A stretch of 18,630 nucleotides of DNA from CAYVBN01 sp964538565 (GCA_964538565.1 CAZIGW010000036.1:1-18630); one strand, 5' to 3'. Counted from the first letter of the stretch, positions 1-7,564 are shown. The notes: a model not told the origin generated them from the letters alone. Program-made: numbers and translations.

Positions 1-526
1 CGGAGAAGAGCGCGCTCGCTTCGCGCAACGCGAACGCCATGTGATTGGCGGTATGACCGGGCGTGGCGACCGCTTCGATGGTCCAGCCCGCGCCCGCGAC
101 GACCTCGCCGTCCGCCAGCGTGCGATCGGGCTGAAAGTCCAGGTCGCTGCTCGCGTCGAGCCTCTTGGCTTCGCCGACGTGCAACGGCCGTGCGGCCCGG
201 TGCGGTCCCTCGGCCAACACCTGCGCGCCGGTCGCGGCCTTGACCGCGCGGACGGCTGGCGAGTGATCGCGATGCGTATGGGTGACGAAGATGTGCGTCA
301 CGGTCTCGCCGCGCACCGCGGCGAGCAGCGCCGCGATGTGGCGCGGATCGTCGGGACCCGGATCGACGATCGCGACCTGTCCGCGGCCGACGATGTAGCT
401 CACCGTTCCCTTGAAGGTGAACGGGCCGGGATTGTCGGCCACCATCCGGCGCACGCCCGGGATGACCTCCTCGACGCGACCTGGAACGAGGTCGAACGTC
501 TTGTCGAACGGAATGTCCTCACTCAT
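1..526 (-). CDS. MBL-fold metallo-hydrolase (LACTB2-like), partial
   Basis: Metallo-beta-lactamase-fold hydrolase, cut by the left edge so that only the N-terminal 175 residues are visible. The zinc-binding signature HTHRDH lies at residues 83-88 (H83, H85, D87, H88). The next conserved ligand is H158 in PGHTANH, followed by an NHMAF stretch typical of the glyoxalase-II/LACTB2 group. An earlier VDPGPDD motif (residues 54-60) fits the conserved Asp loop after the second strand. The protein has no signal peptide and is probably cytoplasmic. The substrate cannot be read from sequence; the family includes thioesterases, RNases and lactonases. I chose the start giving MSEDIPFDK because no in-frame upstream ATG precedes it. 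That ATG lies in the loop of a perfect hairpin (513-539) and overlaps the end of a six-codon upstream frame. Family assignment is firm, specific function open. Confidence 0.9.
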   Translation of the reverse strand, partial: MSEDIPFDKTFDLVPGRVEEVIPGVRRMVADNPGPFTFKGTVSYIVGRGQVAIVDPGPDDPRHIAALLAAVRGETVTHIFVTHTHRDHSPAVRAVKAATGAQVLAEGPHRAARPLHVGEAKRLDASSDLDFQPDRTLADGEVVAGAGWTIEAVATPGHTANHMAFALREASALFS

Positions 527-539
527 CGGGTGAGGACAT
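513..539 (-). promoter_or_regulatory. Perfect 10-bp hairpin enclosing the MBL start codon
   Basis: Bases 513-522 (ATGTCCTCAC) and 530-539 (GTGAGGACAT) are exact reverse complements separated by 7 nt. On the minus-strand transcript the loop is CCGATGA and contains the initiation codon of the MBL gene. The 5' arm itself begins with ATG and opens a six-codon frame (MSSPDE, stop at 519-521) that ends 5-7 nt inside the MBL gene. The pairing is seen directly. A role in translational control or coupling is inference. Confidence 0.45.
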
Positions 540-675
540 GGGCGTCGAACACGGCTCCGTCAATGGATTTGCGGCCGGCGCCGCAGCCCCGGCATGCGCA
601 CAAGGCAGACCCCGGCGGGGCCGGCCAGGGCGCATGAGCGCCCCGGGCGGCCCGGGATCGTTCACCGCGGCGCGC

Positions 676-1659
676 TCAGTTGATCGAGGCGCCGGCGAAC
701 TTGACCACCTTCGACCACTTTTCCGTCTCGGCCGTCAGCAACGCGCCGAATTCCTCCGGGGTTCCGCCGATCGGCGCGCCGCCGAGCTCGGCGAGCCGCG
801 CCTTGATCTTCGGATCCTTGAGCGCCTGGTTGATCGCCTTGTTCAAGACCGCGATCACCTCCGTCGGCGTTCCCTTCGGCACGCCGACGCCGAACCAGGC
901 GCTCGCCTCGTAACCCGGCACGGTCGCGCCCACCGGCGGGATGCCCGGCAGCGCATCCGACGGCGCCGCCGTCGTCACGGCGAGCGCGCGCAACGCACCG
1001 GCACGGATGTGGCCGATCGAGGACGGCAGGTTGTCGAACATCACCTGCGTGGTTCCGGCGACCATGTCGGTCAGTGCCGGACCGGAGCCGCGGTACGGCA
1101 CGTGCGTGAGCTTCACCCCGGTCATCGCCATGAACAATTCGCCCGACAGGTGCACCGACGTTCCGTTGCCCGAGGAGGCCATGTTGACCTTGCCGGGATG
1201 CGCCTTGGCGTACTCGATGAACTCGGCGACCGTCTTGGCCGGAACGGAGGGATTGACCTCCATCACGTTCGGCACCCGGATAATGCCGACGACGGGCGCG
1301 ATGTCGCGCAGGAAATTGAAATTGAGCCGGCGATAGAGCGTCGCGTTGATGGCGTTCGCCGGATTGACGAGCAGCAGCGTGTAGCCGTCGGGCGCGGCGT
1401 TGACGACCGCTTCGGTGCCGATGTTGTTGCCGGCGCCCGGCTTGTTCTCGATGATGAACTGCTGGCCGAGATGTTCGGACAGCCATTGTCCCATCAGGCG
1501 CGCGACGATGTCGGTCGAACCCGCGGGCGGATAGGGTACGACCCAGTGCACCGCGTGCGCCGGATAGTCGGCCGCGCGGGCGAGGTCGATTCCAAGACAC
1601 GCGCATGACGCGACGCAGACGCCAAGCAGAATCCGACGGACGTTCCGACCTGAGACCAT
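676..1659 (-). CDS. Bug-family (TctC-type) periplasmic solute receptor
   Basis: Extracytoplasmic solute receptor of the tripartite tricarboxylate transporter (TTT) family, 327 residues, the usual length. The N terminus has a positive n-region (RNVRR), a hydrophobic core and an ARA-A signal-peptidase site near residue 29. A VASC lipobox-like sequence (C19) makes lipoprotein processing an alternative. Family landmarks follow: VPYPPAGSTDIVAR (about 41-54), NKPGAGNNIGTE, APDGYTLL, VPYRGSGPALTDMVAGTTQVMFD and a late GGTPEEF. These loops hold a carboxylate ligand in solved Bug proteins; the actual ligand is unknown. The start is fixed by GGGAGG about 7 nt upstream of ATG; an in-frame ATG at 1704 would add a poor n-region. 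No tctA/tctB membrane genes are nearby, so it must share a transporter encoded elsewhere, as most members of this amplified family do. Confidence 0.92.
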   Translation of the reverse strand: MVSGRNVRRILLGVCVASCACLGIDLARAADYPAHAVHWVVPYPPAGSTDIVARLMGQWLSEHLGQQFIIENKPGAGNNIGTEAVVNAAPDGYTLLLVNPANAINATLYRRLNFNFLRDIAPVVGIIRVPNVMEVNPSVPAKTVAEFIEYAKAHPGKVNMASSGNGTSVHLSGELFMAMTGVKLTHVPYRGSGPALTDMVAGTTQVMFDNLPSSIGHIRAGALRALAVTTAAPSDALPGIPPVGATVPGYEASAWFGVGVPKGTPTEVIAVLNKAINQALKDPKIKARLAELGGAPIGGTPEEFGALLTAETEKWSKVVKFAGASIN

Positions 1660-2166
1660 GACGTTCCTCCCCTGCCCGCGACGGCCCGGCGGGCACATTT
1701 TCACGGTTTGATTCTTGTCGTTGTCTCTTGCCGTTCAGACAGGGTAAGCGGCGGCGACGTCATCGCACAAGCCGTCCGATCTCAGAACCGGCTCTCGCGC
1801 GCATCGCGTGGACGACGGACCGGCCGGATCGCAGGACGCGGATCGTGGCGGAACGTCGGCGGCGAACGTCAAATTCCGGCCGGAATATCCGGTTAACTAC
1901 TCACCCACGGCGCACGGCATGGGGACGTTCGATCGCCAGGGGTGGTGAGATGGCAGGGGGCTGCGACTCGGCGCCAGCCGGGACGTGTTGTCTGCGCGCA
2001 ATCTTTCCCTAGCGACAGTTGATGCGTGCGACGGCCTTCGCGGGCAGCCGGAACGAGGGTCTCAGGAATTCATGACGCGGGACCGGCGCGCGAGCACGCC
2101 GCACCGAAGAATGATCCGCGCCAGTCGGGACGCGAAACGGCCGCGACGCCGTTCTCGCCAGAGGCT

Positions 2167-2191
2167 GCCTCCGCTCGCCAAAGGCGGAGGT
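2167..2191. repeat. Hairpin 1 of intergenic stack
   Basis: CCTCCGC (2168-2174) pairs perfectly with GCGGAGG (2184-2190) around a 9-nt loop; a G-T wobble extends the stem by one. An alternative inner stem, CGCC/GGCG with an AAA loop, uses the same bases. Confidence 0.5.
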
Positions 2192-2192
2192 T

Positions 2193-2216
2193 GGTTCCTG
2201 CCCACCGGCGGGAACC
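2193..2216. repeat. Hairpin 2 of intergenic stack
   Basis: GGTTCCTGCC (2193-2202) pairs with GGCGGGAACC (2207-2216) over 10 bp with a single G-T wobble, closing a CACC tetraloop. It lies 2 nt after hairpin 1 and 2 nt before hairpin 3. Confidence 0.55.
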
Positions 2217-2218
2217 GA

Positions 2219-2274
2219 GTGGGGGGTTGCCCGGGGACATAGCGCCGTATCCTCGGCAGCCCCCCACGGTTTTT
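2219..2274 (+). terminator. Hairpin 3, terminator-like, with T5 tract
   Basis: GTGGGGGGTTGCC (2219-2231) pairs with GGCAGCCCCCCAC (2255-2267) over 13 bp with one G-T wobble. The intervening 23 nt can pair further. A run of five T (2270-2274) follows two bases after the stem, so in the plus orientation this resembles an intrinsic terminator. No plus-strand gene lies upstream that would need one. It may therefore end an unannotated small transcript or belong to a dispersed palindromic repeat. Confidence 0.4.
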
Positions 2275-2703
2275 GCAGCGCCTTCCGGGCGGTTCTGAGC
2301 GAGCGACGCGCCAGCCCCTTGCGCCCGGGCCTCTCCGCAAACGACGGATCCGACGACGCGGGCCGCCGCGAGACCGCAGGCCCATCGCTGCGTCCGTCGC
2401 ATGCAGGCCATGCGATTGCTGATCTCGCGGGCTGCGGCGCCGGCGACTATCTGCCCGGCAAATCCGACCTCCGCGGGAACCCCGAAAGCCGAAGAGTTGG
2501 TCACCGGCATGACTTCGGCACGTCACGTGGCGGCGCGTTCGATGCGCGCCCATCCGCGCCCGCAAGGCGAGCGCAAGACACGCCGTCGAACGACGGCTCC
2601 GCCGCGCGCCGGCGCGTCAAAGCTTCGGAATGTTTGATTCGATCCCGACGGATCGGGGGCGACCTCCGCGCAACGGCGCGATCCCAACGCGAGGACCCAC
2701 ACG

Positions 2704-3726
2704 ATGGCAGACGAAAAGACGACCTCCCACGACCTGGAGATGACGACCATCGCCGGCACGGCATTGCGCGTGTCGCGCGTCGCGCTCGGCACCTGGGCGA
2801 TCGGCGGCTGGATGTGGGGCGGAACCGATGAGGACGAAGCCATTCGCACCATCCAGACGGCCGTCGACGCGGGCGTCAATCTGATCGACACCGCGCCGGT
2901 CTACGGCTTCGGGCGCGCGGAAGAGATCGTCGGAAAGGCGCTTTCCGGCGGACGACGTCAGCGCGTGGTGATCGCCACCAAGGTCGGGCTCGACTGGCGA
3001 GGCGGGAAGCCGTTCCGCAACGCCCGCCGGCTGCGCATCTTCAAGGAGGTGGAGGATTCGTTGCGCCGTCTGCGCACCGATACGATCGACCTCTATCAGG
3101 TCCATTGGCCCGATCCGAACACGCCGATCGAGGAAACCGCGTCGGCGCTCCTGGAGCTGCGCCGCAGGGGCAAGATCCGCGCGATCGGCGTCAGCAATTT
3201 CACGCCCGCGCAGATGGAAGCGTTCCGCGCCGTCGCGCCGCTGCACGCGGCACAGCCGCCCTACAACCTGTTCGAGCGCGCGATCGATCAGGACGTCCTG
3301 CCCTATTGCCGCGAGCATCGGATCGTCACGCTCGCCTATGGCGCGCTTTGCCGCGGGCTGCTGTCGGGACGGATGACCCCCGCGACCACCTTCACGGGAG
3401 ATGATCTGCGCAAGAGCGACCCGAAATTCCAGGCGCCGCGCTTTCAGCAATATCTGGCGGCGGTGGCGGAGCTCGACAGGTTCGCGCGCGAGAACTACGG
3501 CAAGCGGGTGATTCATCTGGCGGTGCGGTGGATTCTCGATCGCGCCGACACCACCGTCGCGCTGTGGGGCGCGCGCCGGCCCGATCAGCTCGCGCCGATC
3601 GCGGACGTCATGGGATGGCGGCTCGACGCCCCGGCCATGGCGGCGATCGACCGCATTCTGCGCAAGACCGTCAAGGATCCGGTCGGGCCGGAATTCATGG
3701 CGCCGCCCGCGCGCCGCGCCGCCTGA
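2704..3726 (+). CDS. Aldo/keto reductase
   Basis: NAD(P)H-dependent aldo/keto reductase, 340 residues, TIM-barrel type, cytoplasmic. The catalytic tetrad of the superfamily is visible: D62 and Y67 in the DTAPVYGFG segment, K93 in IATKVG and H134 in YQVHWPD. The LGTWAIGGWMWGG opening and the IRAIGVSNF and LAYGALCRGLLSGRM segments place it near the IolS/YajO/general-stress-protein-69 branch, which reduces sugars and small aldehydes; the true substrate is not determinable. The start is supported by GAGGA (2691-2695) eight bases before ATG. It stands alone: the gap before it exceeds 1 kb and a minus-strand tRNA follows. An inverted repeat at 2640-2655 is a possible operator. The reading frame is intact. 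Confidence 0.93.
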   Translation: MADEKTTSHDLEMTTIAGTALRVSRVALGTWAIGGWMWGGTDEDEAIRTIQTAVDAGVNLIDTAPVYGFGRAEEIVGKALSGGRRQRVVIATKVGLDWRGGKPFRNARRLRIFKEVEDSLRRLRTDTIDLYQVHWPDPNTPIEETASALLELRRRGKIRAIGVSNFTPAQMEAFRAVAPLHAAQPPYNLFERAIDQDVLPYCREHRIVTLAYGALCRGLLSGRMTPATTFTGDDLRKSDPKFQAPRFQQYLAAVAELDRFARENYGKRVIHLAVRWILDRADTTVALWGARRPDQLAPIADVMGWRLDAPAMAAIDRILRKTVKDPVGPEFMAPPARRAA

Positions 3727-3996
3727 GACCGCCCGCTCGCTCCAGCCGCGAAGCAGAATCCCTGCCGTGGTGGCGTGGCCTCGTGCAGCACCGGGAACCG
3801 CTCATTCCGATGAGACGCGGTGCCTCGGCCGGCCCTACTCCGATCGGTCGATTGCACCGGGCGCCACAAGGACTTCGACCCGGGCAAGAGCCGCGAGGGC
3901 GGGCAGCAACGGCTCCTCAATGCCGGAAACAGCCGGCGGTGCCCGACGGCGCGCGCTGGATTTGCCCGAATCGGATCGGTATGGGTCTCAAGCGGT

Positions 3997-4073
3997 TGGT
4001 CGGAGTGGCAGGATTTGAACCTGCGACCCCCTCGTCCCGAACGAGGTGCGCTACCAGACTGCGCTACACTCCG
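3997..4073 (-). tRNA. tRNA-Pro(CGG)
   Basis: The minus strand folds as a complete tRNA of 77 nt with an encoded CCA end (3997-3999). The acceptor stem CGGAGTG (4067-4073) pairs with CACTCCG (4001-4007). The anticodon stem CCTCG/CGAGG encloses loop TTCGGGA, giving anticodon CGG, which reads proline codon CCG. The T arm contains GGTTCAAATCC. The C1-G72 pair at the end of the acceptor stem with discriminator A73 is the usual bacterial tRNA-Pro identity feature. CCG is expected to be a heavily used proline codon in DNA of this base composition. Confidence 0.97.
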
Positions 4074-4091
4074 ATGTCGCTGGTCGGCGGA

Positions 4092-4120
4092 CTTATAGCC
4101 TCGGCCCCCGCGGCCCGCAA
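4092..4120 (-). promoter_or_regulatory. Sigma-70-like promoter of tRNA-Pro
   Basis: Reading the minus strand, TTGCGG (4115-4120) is followed by exactly 17 bases and TATAAG (4092-4097). The -10 ends 18 nt before the mature tRNA 5' end, so a start near 4085 would give a short leader. Spacing and sequence are close to the housekeeping consensus. The same 74-bp gap carries the 5' region of the divergent sua5 gene. Confidence 0.65.
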
Positions 4121-4147
4121 GCACAGGAGACGTGAGGAGATGTGGGG

Positions 4148-5143
4148 ATGAACGCCGGCCTCGTCACCCGGGTGATGACGGCGAATGCACAGGCCATTGC
4201 GGCGGCGGCGCACACGCTTGCCGCCGGGGGGCTCGTCGCGTTCCCGACCGAGACGGTCTACGGGCTCGGGGCGGACGCGGCCGACGGAACCGCGGTGGCG
4301 CGGCTCTACGCGGCCAAGGGCCGGCCCTCGTTCAATCCCCTGATCGCGCACGTGTCCGATCTCGCCGCCGCCCGTCGGCTCGCCCGCTTCGATGCCGCGG
4401 CCGTGCGGCTTGCCACGGCGTTCTGGCCCGGTCCGCTGACGCTGGTGCTGCCGAAGGCCGACGGCTGCCCGGTCTCGGATCTTGCAACCGCCGGTCTCGA
4501 CACCGTCGCGGTGCGTGTCCCGGCCCATCCGGTCGCCCGCGACCTGCTGGCGGCGTTCGCCGGGCCGGTCGTGGCCCCTTCGGCCAACCGCTCCGGCCAC
4601 ATCTCGCCGACGACGGCCGAGCACGTGATCGGCGACCTCGGCGGCCGCATCGATCTCGTGCTCGACGGCGGCGCGACGCCGGTCGGGCTCGAATCGACCA
4701 TCGTGGCCTGCCTCGACGGCCCGGTGCTGCTGCGGCCCGGCGGGCTTCCGCGCGGCCGGATCGAGGAGATCCTCGGAGCCACGCTCGGGTCGGCGCCAGC
4801 CCATGCGCAGGCCGACGCCGCTCCGCTCGGACCCGGAATGCTCGCCTCGCACTATGCGCCGCGCGCACGCCTGCGGCTTGCCGCCGAACGGGTCGAGCCG
4901 GGCGAGGCCCTGCTCGCCTTCGGGCCGCGGCCCGTGCCGGGCGCGCCGCACGCCGCGATGACGCTCAATCTCTCCCCGCGCGGGGACCTGGTGGAGGCGG
5001 CGGCCAATCTCTTCTCCCACCTGCGCGCGCTCGATGCCACGGGCGTCGCCACGATCGCGGTCGCGCCGGTGCCGCCGGAGGGCCTCGGCGAAGCGATCAA
5101 CGACCGGCTGGCGCGCGCCGCCGCGCCGCGCGTAGCCCCTTGA
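4148..5143 (+). CDS. tsaC: L-threonylcarbamoyladenylate synthase (Sua5 type)
   Basis: Makes threonylcarbamoyl-AMP from threonine, bicarbonate and ATP for the universal t6A37 modification of ANN-decoding tRNAs. At 331 residues it is the long Sua5 form: a YrdC domain (about 12-200) and a C-terminal Sua5 domain. Visible motifs are PTETVYGLG, KGRPSFNPL (substrate/nucleotide binding), WPGPLTLVL, VRVPAHP and SANRSG in the YrdC part. The interdomain linker PGMLASHYAP is the family signature of the long form. GAGGAGA (4134-4140) sits 7 nt before ATG 4148; the in-frame GTG at 4142 is too close to it. The next gene follows after 65 nt on the same strand, a pairing I recall from other Rhizobiales, so co-transcription is likely. 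The divergent tRNA gene next door is probably coincidental. Confidence 0.95.
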   Translation: MNAGLVTRVMTANAQAIAAAAHTLAAGGLVAFPTETVYGLGADAADGTAVARLYAAKGRPSFNPLIAHVSDLAAARRLARFDAAAVRLATAFWPGPLTLVLPKADGCPVSDLATAGLDTVAVRVPAHPVARDLLAAFAGPVVAPSANRSGHISPTTAEHVIGDLGGRIDLVLDGGATPVGLESTIVACLDGPVLLRPGGLPRGRIEEILGATLGSAPAHAQADAAPLGPGMLASHYAPRARLRLAAERVEPGEALLAFGPRPVPGAPHAAMTLNLSPRGDLVEAAANLFSHLRALDATGVATIAVAPVPPEGLGEAINDRLARAAAPRVAP

Positions 5144-5208
5144 GAACGCGCCGCGAGCCGCTAAAGTCCGCGGCGCCAAGACAGCGCAGGAAACCGCGAC
5201 CCGAGCGC

Positions 5209-6657
5209 ATGACAGCTCCCTCCAGCAGACCGCGCGGCGCACCGGGCGCGGCGCCGAGCAGCGAAGTCCTCGCCCGCTTCGCCGCGATCGTGGGATCGAA
5301 ATACGCGATCACCGATCCGCGCGAGCAGGAGGCCTATCTGGTCGAGCCGCGCGGACTCTACCGCGGCCATGCGCCGATGGTGCTGCGGCCCGGAACGCTG
5401 GCCGAGGTCTCGGCCATTCTCGAACTCGCCAACGCGACCGCCACGCCGATCGTGCCGCAGGGCGGCAACACCGGCCTCGTCGGCGGACAGATCGCGCACG
5501 GCGGCGAGCTCGTGCTGTCGCTCGCGCGGCTCGATCGCATCCGCGAGGTCGACGCCGGCTCGAACACGATGACGTGCGAGGCCGGCGTCGTGCTCGCGAA
5601 GGCGCAGGCGGCGGCCGCCGATGCCGACCGCCTGTTTCCGCTCTCGCTCGGCGCCGAGGGAAGCTGCACGATCGGCGGCAATCTCTCGACCAACGCCGGC
5701 GGCACGGCCGCGCTCGCCTACGGGGTGGCGCGCGATCTCGTGCTCGGGCTCGAAGTGGTGCTCGCCGACGGGCGCGTGTGGCGCGGGCTCAACAAGCTCA
5801 AGAAGGACAACACCGGCTACGACCTCAAGGACCTGTTCGTCGGCGCCGAGGGAACGCTCGGCGTGATCACCGCGGCGGTGCTCAAGCTCTTCCCGCGCCC
5901 GCGCGCGGTCGAGACCGCGTTCGTCGGCCTGTCCTCGCCGCGCGCCGCGCTCGATCTCCTGCACCTCGTGCAGGAACGCGCTGGCGGCACGGCGACGAGC
6001 TTCGAGCTCATCTCTCGCATCAGCCTCGAGTTCGCGCTGCGCCACGGGCCGGGCTGCCGCGATCCGCTCGCGGCATCGCATCCGTGGTACGTGCTGCTCG
6101 AACTCTCCTCGCAGACGACGCCCGAAAGCCTGCGCGCCACGCTCGAGGACGTGCTCGCGACCGGCGCCGAACGCGGCCTCGTCGACGACGCGACCATCGC
6201 CGGAAGCCTCGAGCAGACCAGGGCGTTCTGGCACCTGCGGGCCATGCTGTCGGAGACGCAGAAGCCCGAAGGCGGATCGATCAAGCACGACGTCTCGGTG
6301 CCGGTCGCCTGCGTGCCGGATTTTCTCGAGCAGGCGGCGGCGGCCGTCGAGGCGATGATCCCCGGATGCCGTGTCGTGCCGTTCGGCCATCTCGGCGACG
6401 GCAACGTGCATTTCAACGTCAGCCAGCCGGTCGGCGCCGACACAGCAGCGTTTCTCGCGCGCTGGGACGAGGTCAACGCACGCGTGCACGCGATCGCCGC
6501 GAAGTACGGCGGCTCGATCTCCGCCGAGCACGGCATCGGCTATCTCAAGCGCGATCTCCTGCCGGGCGTGAAGGATCCGGTGGCGATGCAGCTGATGCGC
6601 AGCCTCAAGGCGACGCTCGATCCCAAGGGCATTCTCAACCCGGGAAAGGTTCTCTGA
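5209..6657 (+). CDS. FAD-binding oxidoreductase, D-2-hydroxyglutarate dehydrogenase-like
   Basis: FAD-linked 2-hydroxyacid dehydrogenase of the GlcD/D2HGDH family (VAO fold), 482 residues, full length, cytoplasmic. The N-terminal PCMH FAD domain has VPQGGNTGLVGG (about 83-94) and a GAEGSCTIGGN...AGG segment around 151-170. The C-terminal FAD-oxidase domain carries the metal-site motif HLGDGNVH (H394, H401) and AEHGIG (E440), equivalent to the zinc ligands of human D2HGDH. An Arg in LRAMLSE and a Lys in IKHD match substrate-carboxylate residues of that enzyme. The C terminus LNPGKVL is typical. D-2-hydroxyglutarate or D-lactate is the likely substrate, with electron-transfer flavoprotein or quinone as acceptor. 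No clear ribosome binding site precedes ATG 5209, consistent with translation from the upstream transcript. Substrate assignment is moderate, family firm. Confidence 0.92.
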   Translation: MTAPSSRPRGAPGAAPSSEVLARFAAIVGSKYAITDPREQEAYLVEPRGLYRGHAPMVLRPGTLAEVSAILELANATATPIVPQGGNTGLVGGQIAHGGELVLSLARLDRIREVDAGSNTMTCEAGVVLAKAQAAAADADRLFPLSLGAEGSCTIGGNLSTNAGGTAALAYGVARDLVLGLEVVLADGRVWRGLNKLKKDNTGYDLKDLFVGAEGTLGVITAAVLKLFPRPRAVETAFVGLSSPRAALDLLHLVQERAGGTATSFELISRISLEFALRHGPGCRDPLAASHPWYVLLELSSQTTPESLRATLEDVLATGAERGLVDDATIAGSLEQTRAFWHLRAMLSETQKPEGGSIKHDVSVPVACVPDFLEQAAAAVEAMIPGCRVVPFGHLGDGNVHFNVSQPVGADTAAFLARWDEVNARVHAIAAKYGGSISAEHGIGYLKRDLLPGVKDPVAMQLMRSLKATLDPKGILNPGKVL

Positions 6658-6714
6658 GCCGCTTCGCCTGACGACCGCCGCCGCCGAGGCGATCACCTCT
6701 GCCAATGTGGGCGT

Positions 6715-7485
6715 TCACAGCAGCGACGTCTGTCCGTCGTCCTCCTTTTTCTTGTCGCGCCTGGCGCGCGCCGCCGGCTTGCGTGCGGGCGCGCGTGCAG
6801 GCGTGATCGCCGGCTGCAGCGTCGACAGGGGCGCAATCAGATCGGGCGAATCGTTCGCCGCCCGGCTCACGGCCGGCGAGACCTCGTAGACCTCGAGCAG
6901 AGCCTCCGATGCGGGGATGAGCAGAGCGGCGGCCATCTCGGCATCGGCCCGTGTGCAATCGAGCCACAGATCGAACGCCTCCGGCGGCACGATCACCGGC
7001 ATGCGTTCGTGAATGGGCCGCAGCAGCCGGTTGGCTTCGGTCGTGACGATCACGGCGCTCTCGAGTTCCTCGCCGTTCGGCCCCATCCAGGTCTCCCACA
7101 ATCCGGCGAAGGCCATCGGCCCGCCGTCCCGCAGGCGCACGTAGTAGGGCCGCTTGCGCGCCCCGTCCTGCCGCCATTCGTAGAACCCGTCGGCCGGCAC
7201 GAGGCAGCGGCGGCGCCGCATGGCCGCGCGAAACGCCGGCTTGTCGAGCACGCCGTCGCCACGCGCGTTGAACAGGAGCGAGAACGCGCGCGGATCCTTG
7301 ACCCACGAGGGGATCAGGCCCCAGCGCACCAGGGCCAATTCGCGCCGGCCGTCCACGAGCCGCACGATCGGGATCGGCTGGGTGGGGCTGATGTTGTAGC
7401 GTGGCGGAAAATCCGGCTCGTTCGCGTAGGCGAACAGCCTGCGCATGGCCTGTGGCGCCGTGGTGATGGCATAGCGTCCGCACAT
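6715..7485 (-). CDS. SRAP-domain abasic-site DNA-crosslinking protein (YedK/HMCES type)
   Basis: SOS-response-associated peptidase family protein, 256 residues. It loses Met1 so that Cys2 can form a stable thiazolidine crosslink with abasic sites in single-stranded DNA, shielding them from strand breakage. The start is certain because the family must begin MCGRY, and the ATG at 7483-7485 gives exactly this. Active-site residues match YedK: C2, N73 in NAR, E103 in GFYEW and H159 in HERMPV. The motif after NAR is GDGVLDKPAF, where many members have a Glu (NAR-S/A-E). The last 28 residues form a basic tail rich in Ala, Pro, Arg and Lys (including RRDKKKEDD) that may add nonspecific DNA contact. 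It is divergent from the next gene. I see no alphaproteobacterial LexA box (GTTC-N7-GTTC) in the 79-bp gap. Confidence 0.94.
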   Translation of the reverse strand: MCGRYAITTAPQAMRRLFAYANEPDFPPRYNISPTQPIPIVRLVDGRRELALVRWGLIPSWVKDPRAFSLLFNARGDGVLDKPAFRAAMRRRRCLVPADGFYEWRQDGARKRPYYVRLRDGGPMAFAGLWETWMGPNGEELESAVIVTTEANRLLRPIHERMPVIVPPEAFDLWLDCTRADAEMAAALLIPASEALLEVYEVSPAVSRAANDSPDLIAPLSTLQPAITPARAPARKPAARARRDKKKEDDGQTSLL

Positions 7486-7498
7486 GGTCGATGTTGTA

Positions 7499-7509
7499 GC
7501 ATTTAATGC
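7499..7509. promoter_or_regulatory. Short inverted repeat in divergent promoter region
   Basis: GCATTTAATGC is an 11-nt inverted repeat in the A+T-richest part of the gap between the SRAP gene (leftward) and the helical unknown (rightward), 14 nt from the SRAP start. Promoters for both directions must lie in these 79 bases; I could not pick a convincing -35/-10 pair. A role as operator is only a guess. Confidence 0.2.
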
Positions 7510-7564
7510 CGCTTTAACCGCAGGCAACGTACGGTCCGAAGGATTTTCAACGATATTTGGATTG

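Larger units (their letters stand above)
1660..2703. other. Gene-free stretch of about 1 kb
   Basis: Neither strand has a frame with recognisable domains, a ribosome binding site and normal amino-acid composition. The open frames present are rich in Arg, Gly and Ala, as expected from G+C-rich noncoding DNA. The stretch must hold the promoters of the Bug receptor (leftward) and the aldo/keto reductase (rightward). It also holds a 14-nt palindrome (1873-1886, ATTCCGGCCGGAAT), the hairpin stack at 2167-2274, and a short inverted repeat CGATCC-4-GGATCG (2640-2655) about 50 nt before the reductase start that could be an operator. A decayed gene cannot be excluded. Confidence 0.6.

Noticed and set aside
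527..675. CCCGGG-type short palindromes as a terminator for the Bug gene
   Set aside because: Stems of 6 bp without a T run are common at this base composition.
2062..2565. Minus-strand open frames of 146-167 residues in the 1-kb gap
   Set aside because: No ribosome binding site, Arg/Gly-rich composition, and they cross the three hairpins. A short protein-like piece near 2400-2510 is reported only as a possible remnant.
4132..5208. A 5' extension of the FAD oxidoreductase frame through the whole sua5 gene
   Set aside because: The extension translates to Arg/Ala-rich nonsense, and the family N terminus begins at 5209.
5161..6705. A 514-residue minus-strand open frame opposite the FAD oxidoreductase
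   Set aside because: It is Arg/Ala/Glu-rich with no domain and lies wholly antisense to a gene with clear catalytic motifs; long shadow frames are expected at this G+C content.
7484..7564. An earlier start (ATG 7484) for the helical unknown protein
   Set aside because: It would overlap the start codon of the divergent SRAP gene and leave no promoter space; the tandem ATGs at 7565/7568 fit better.
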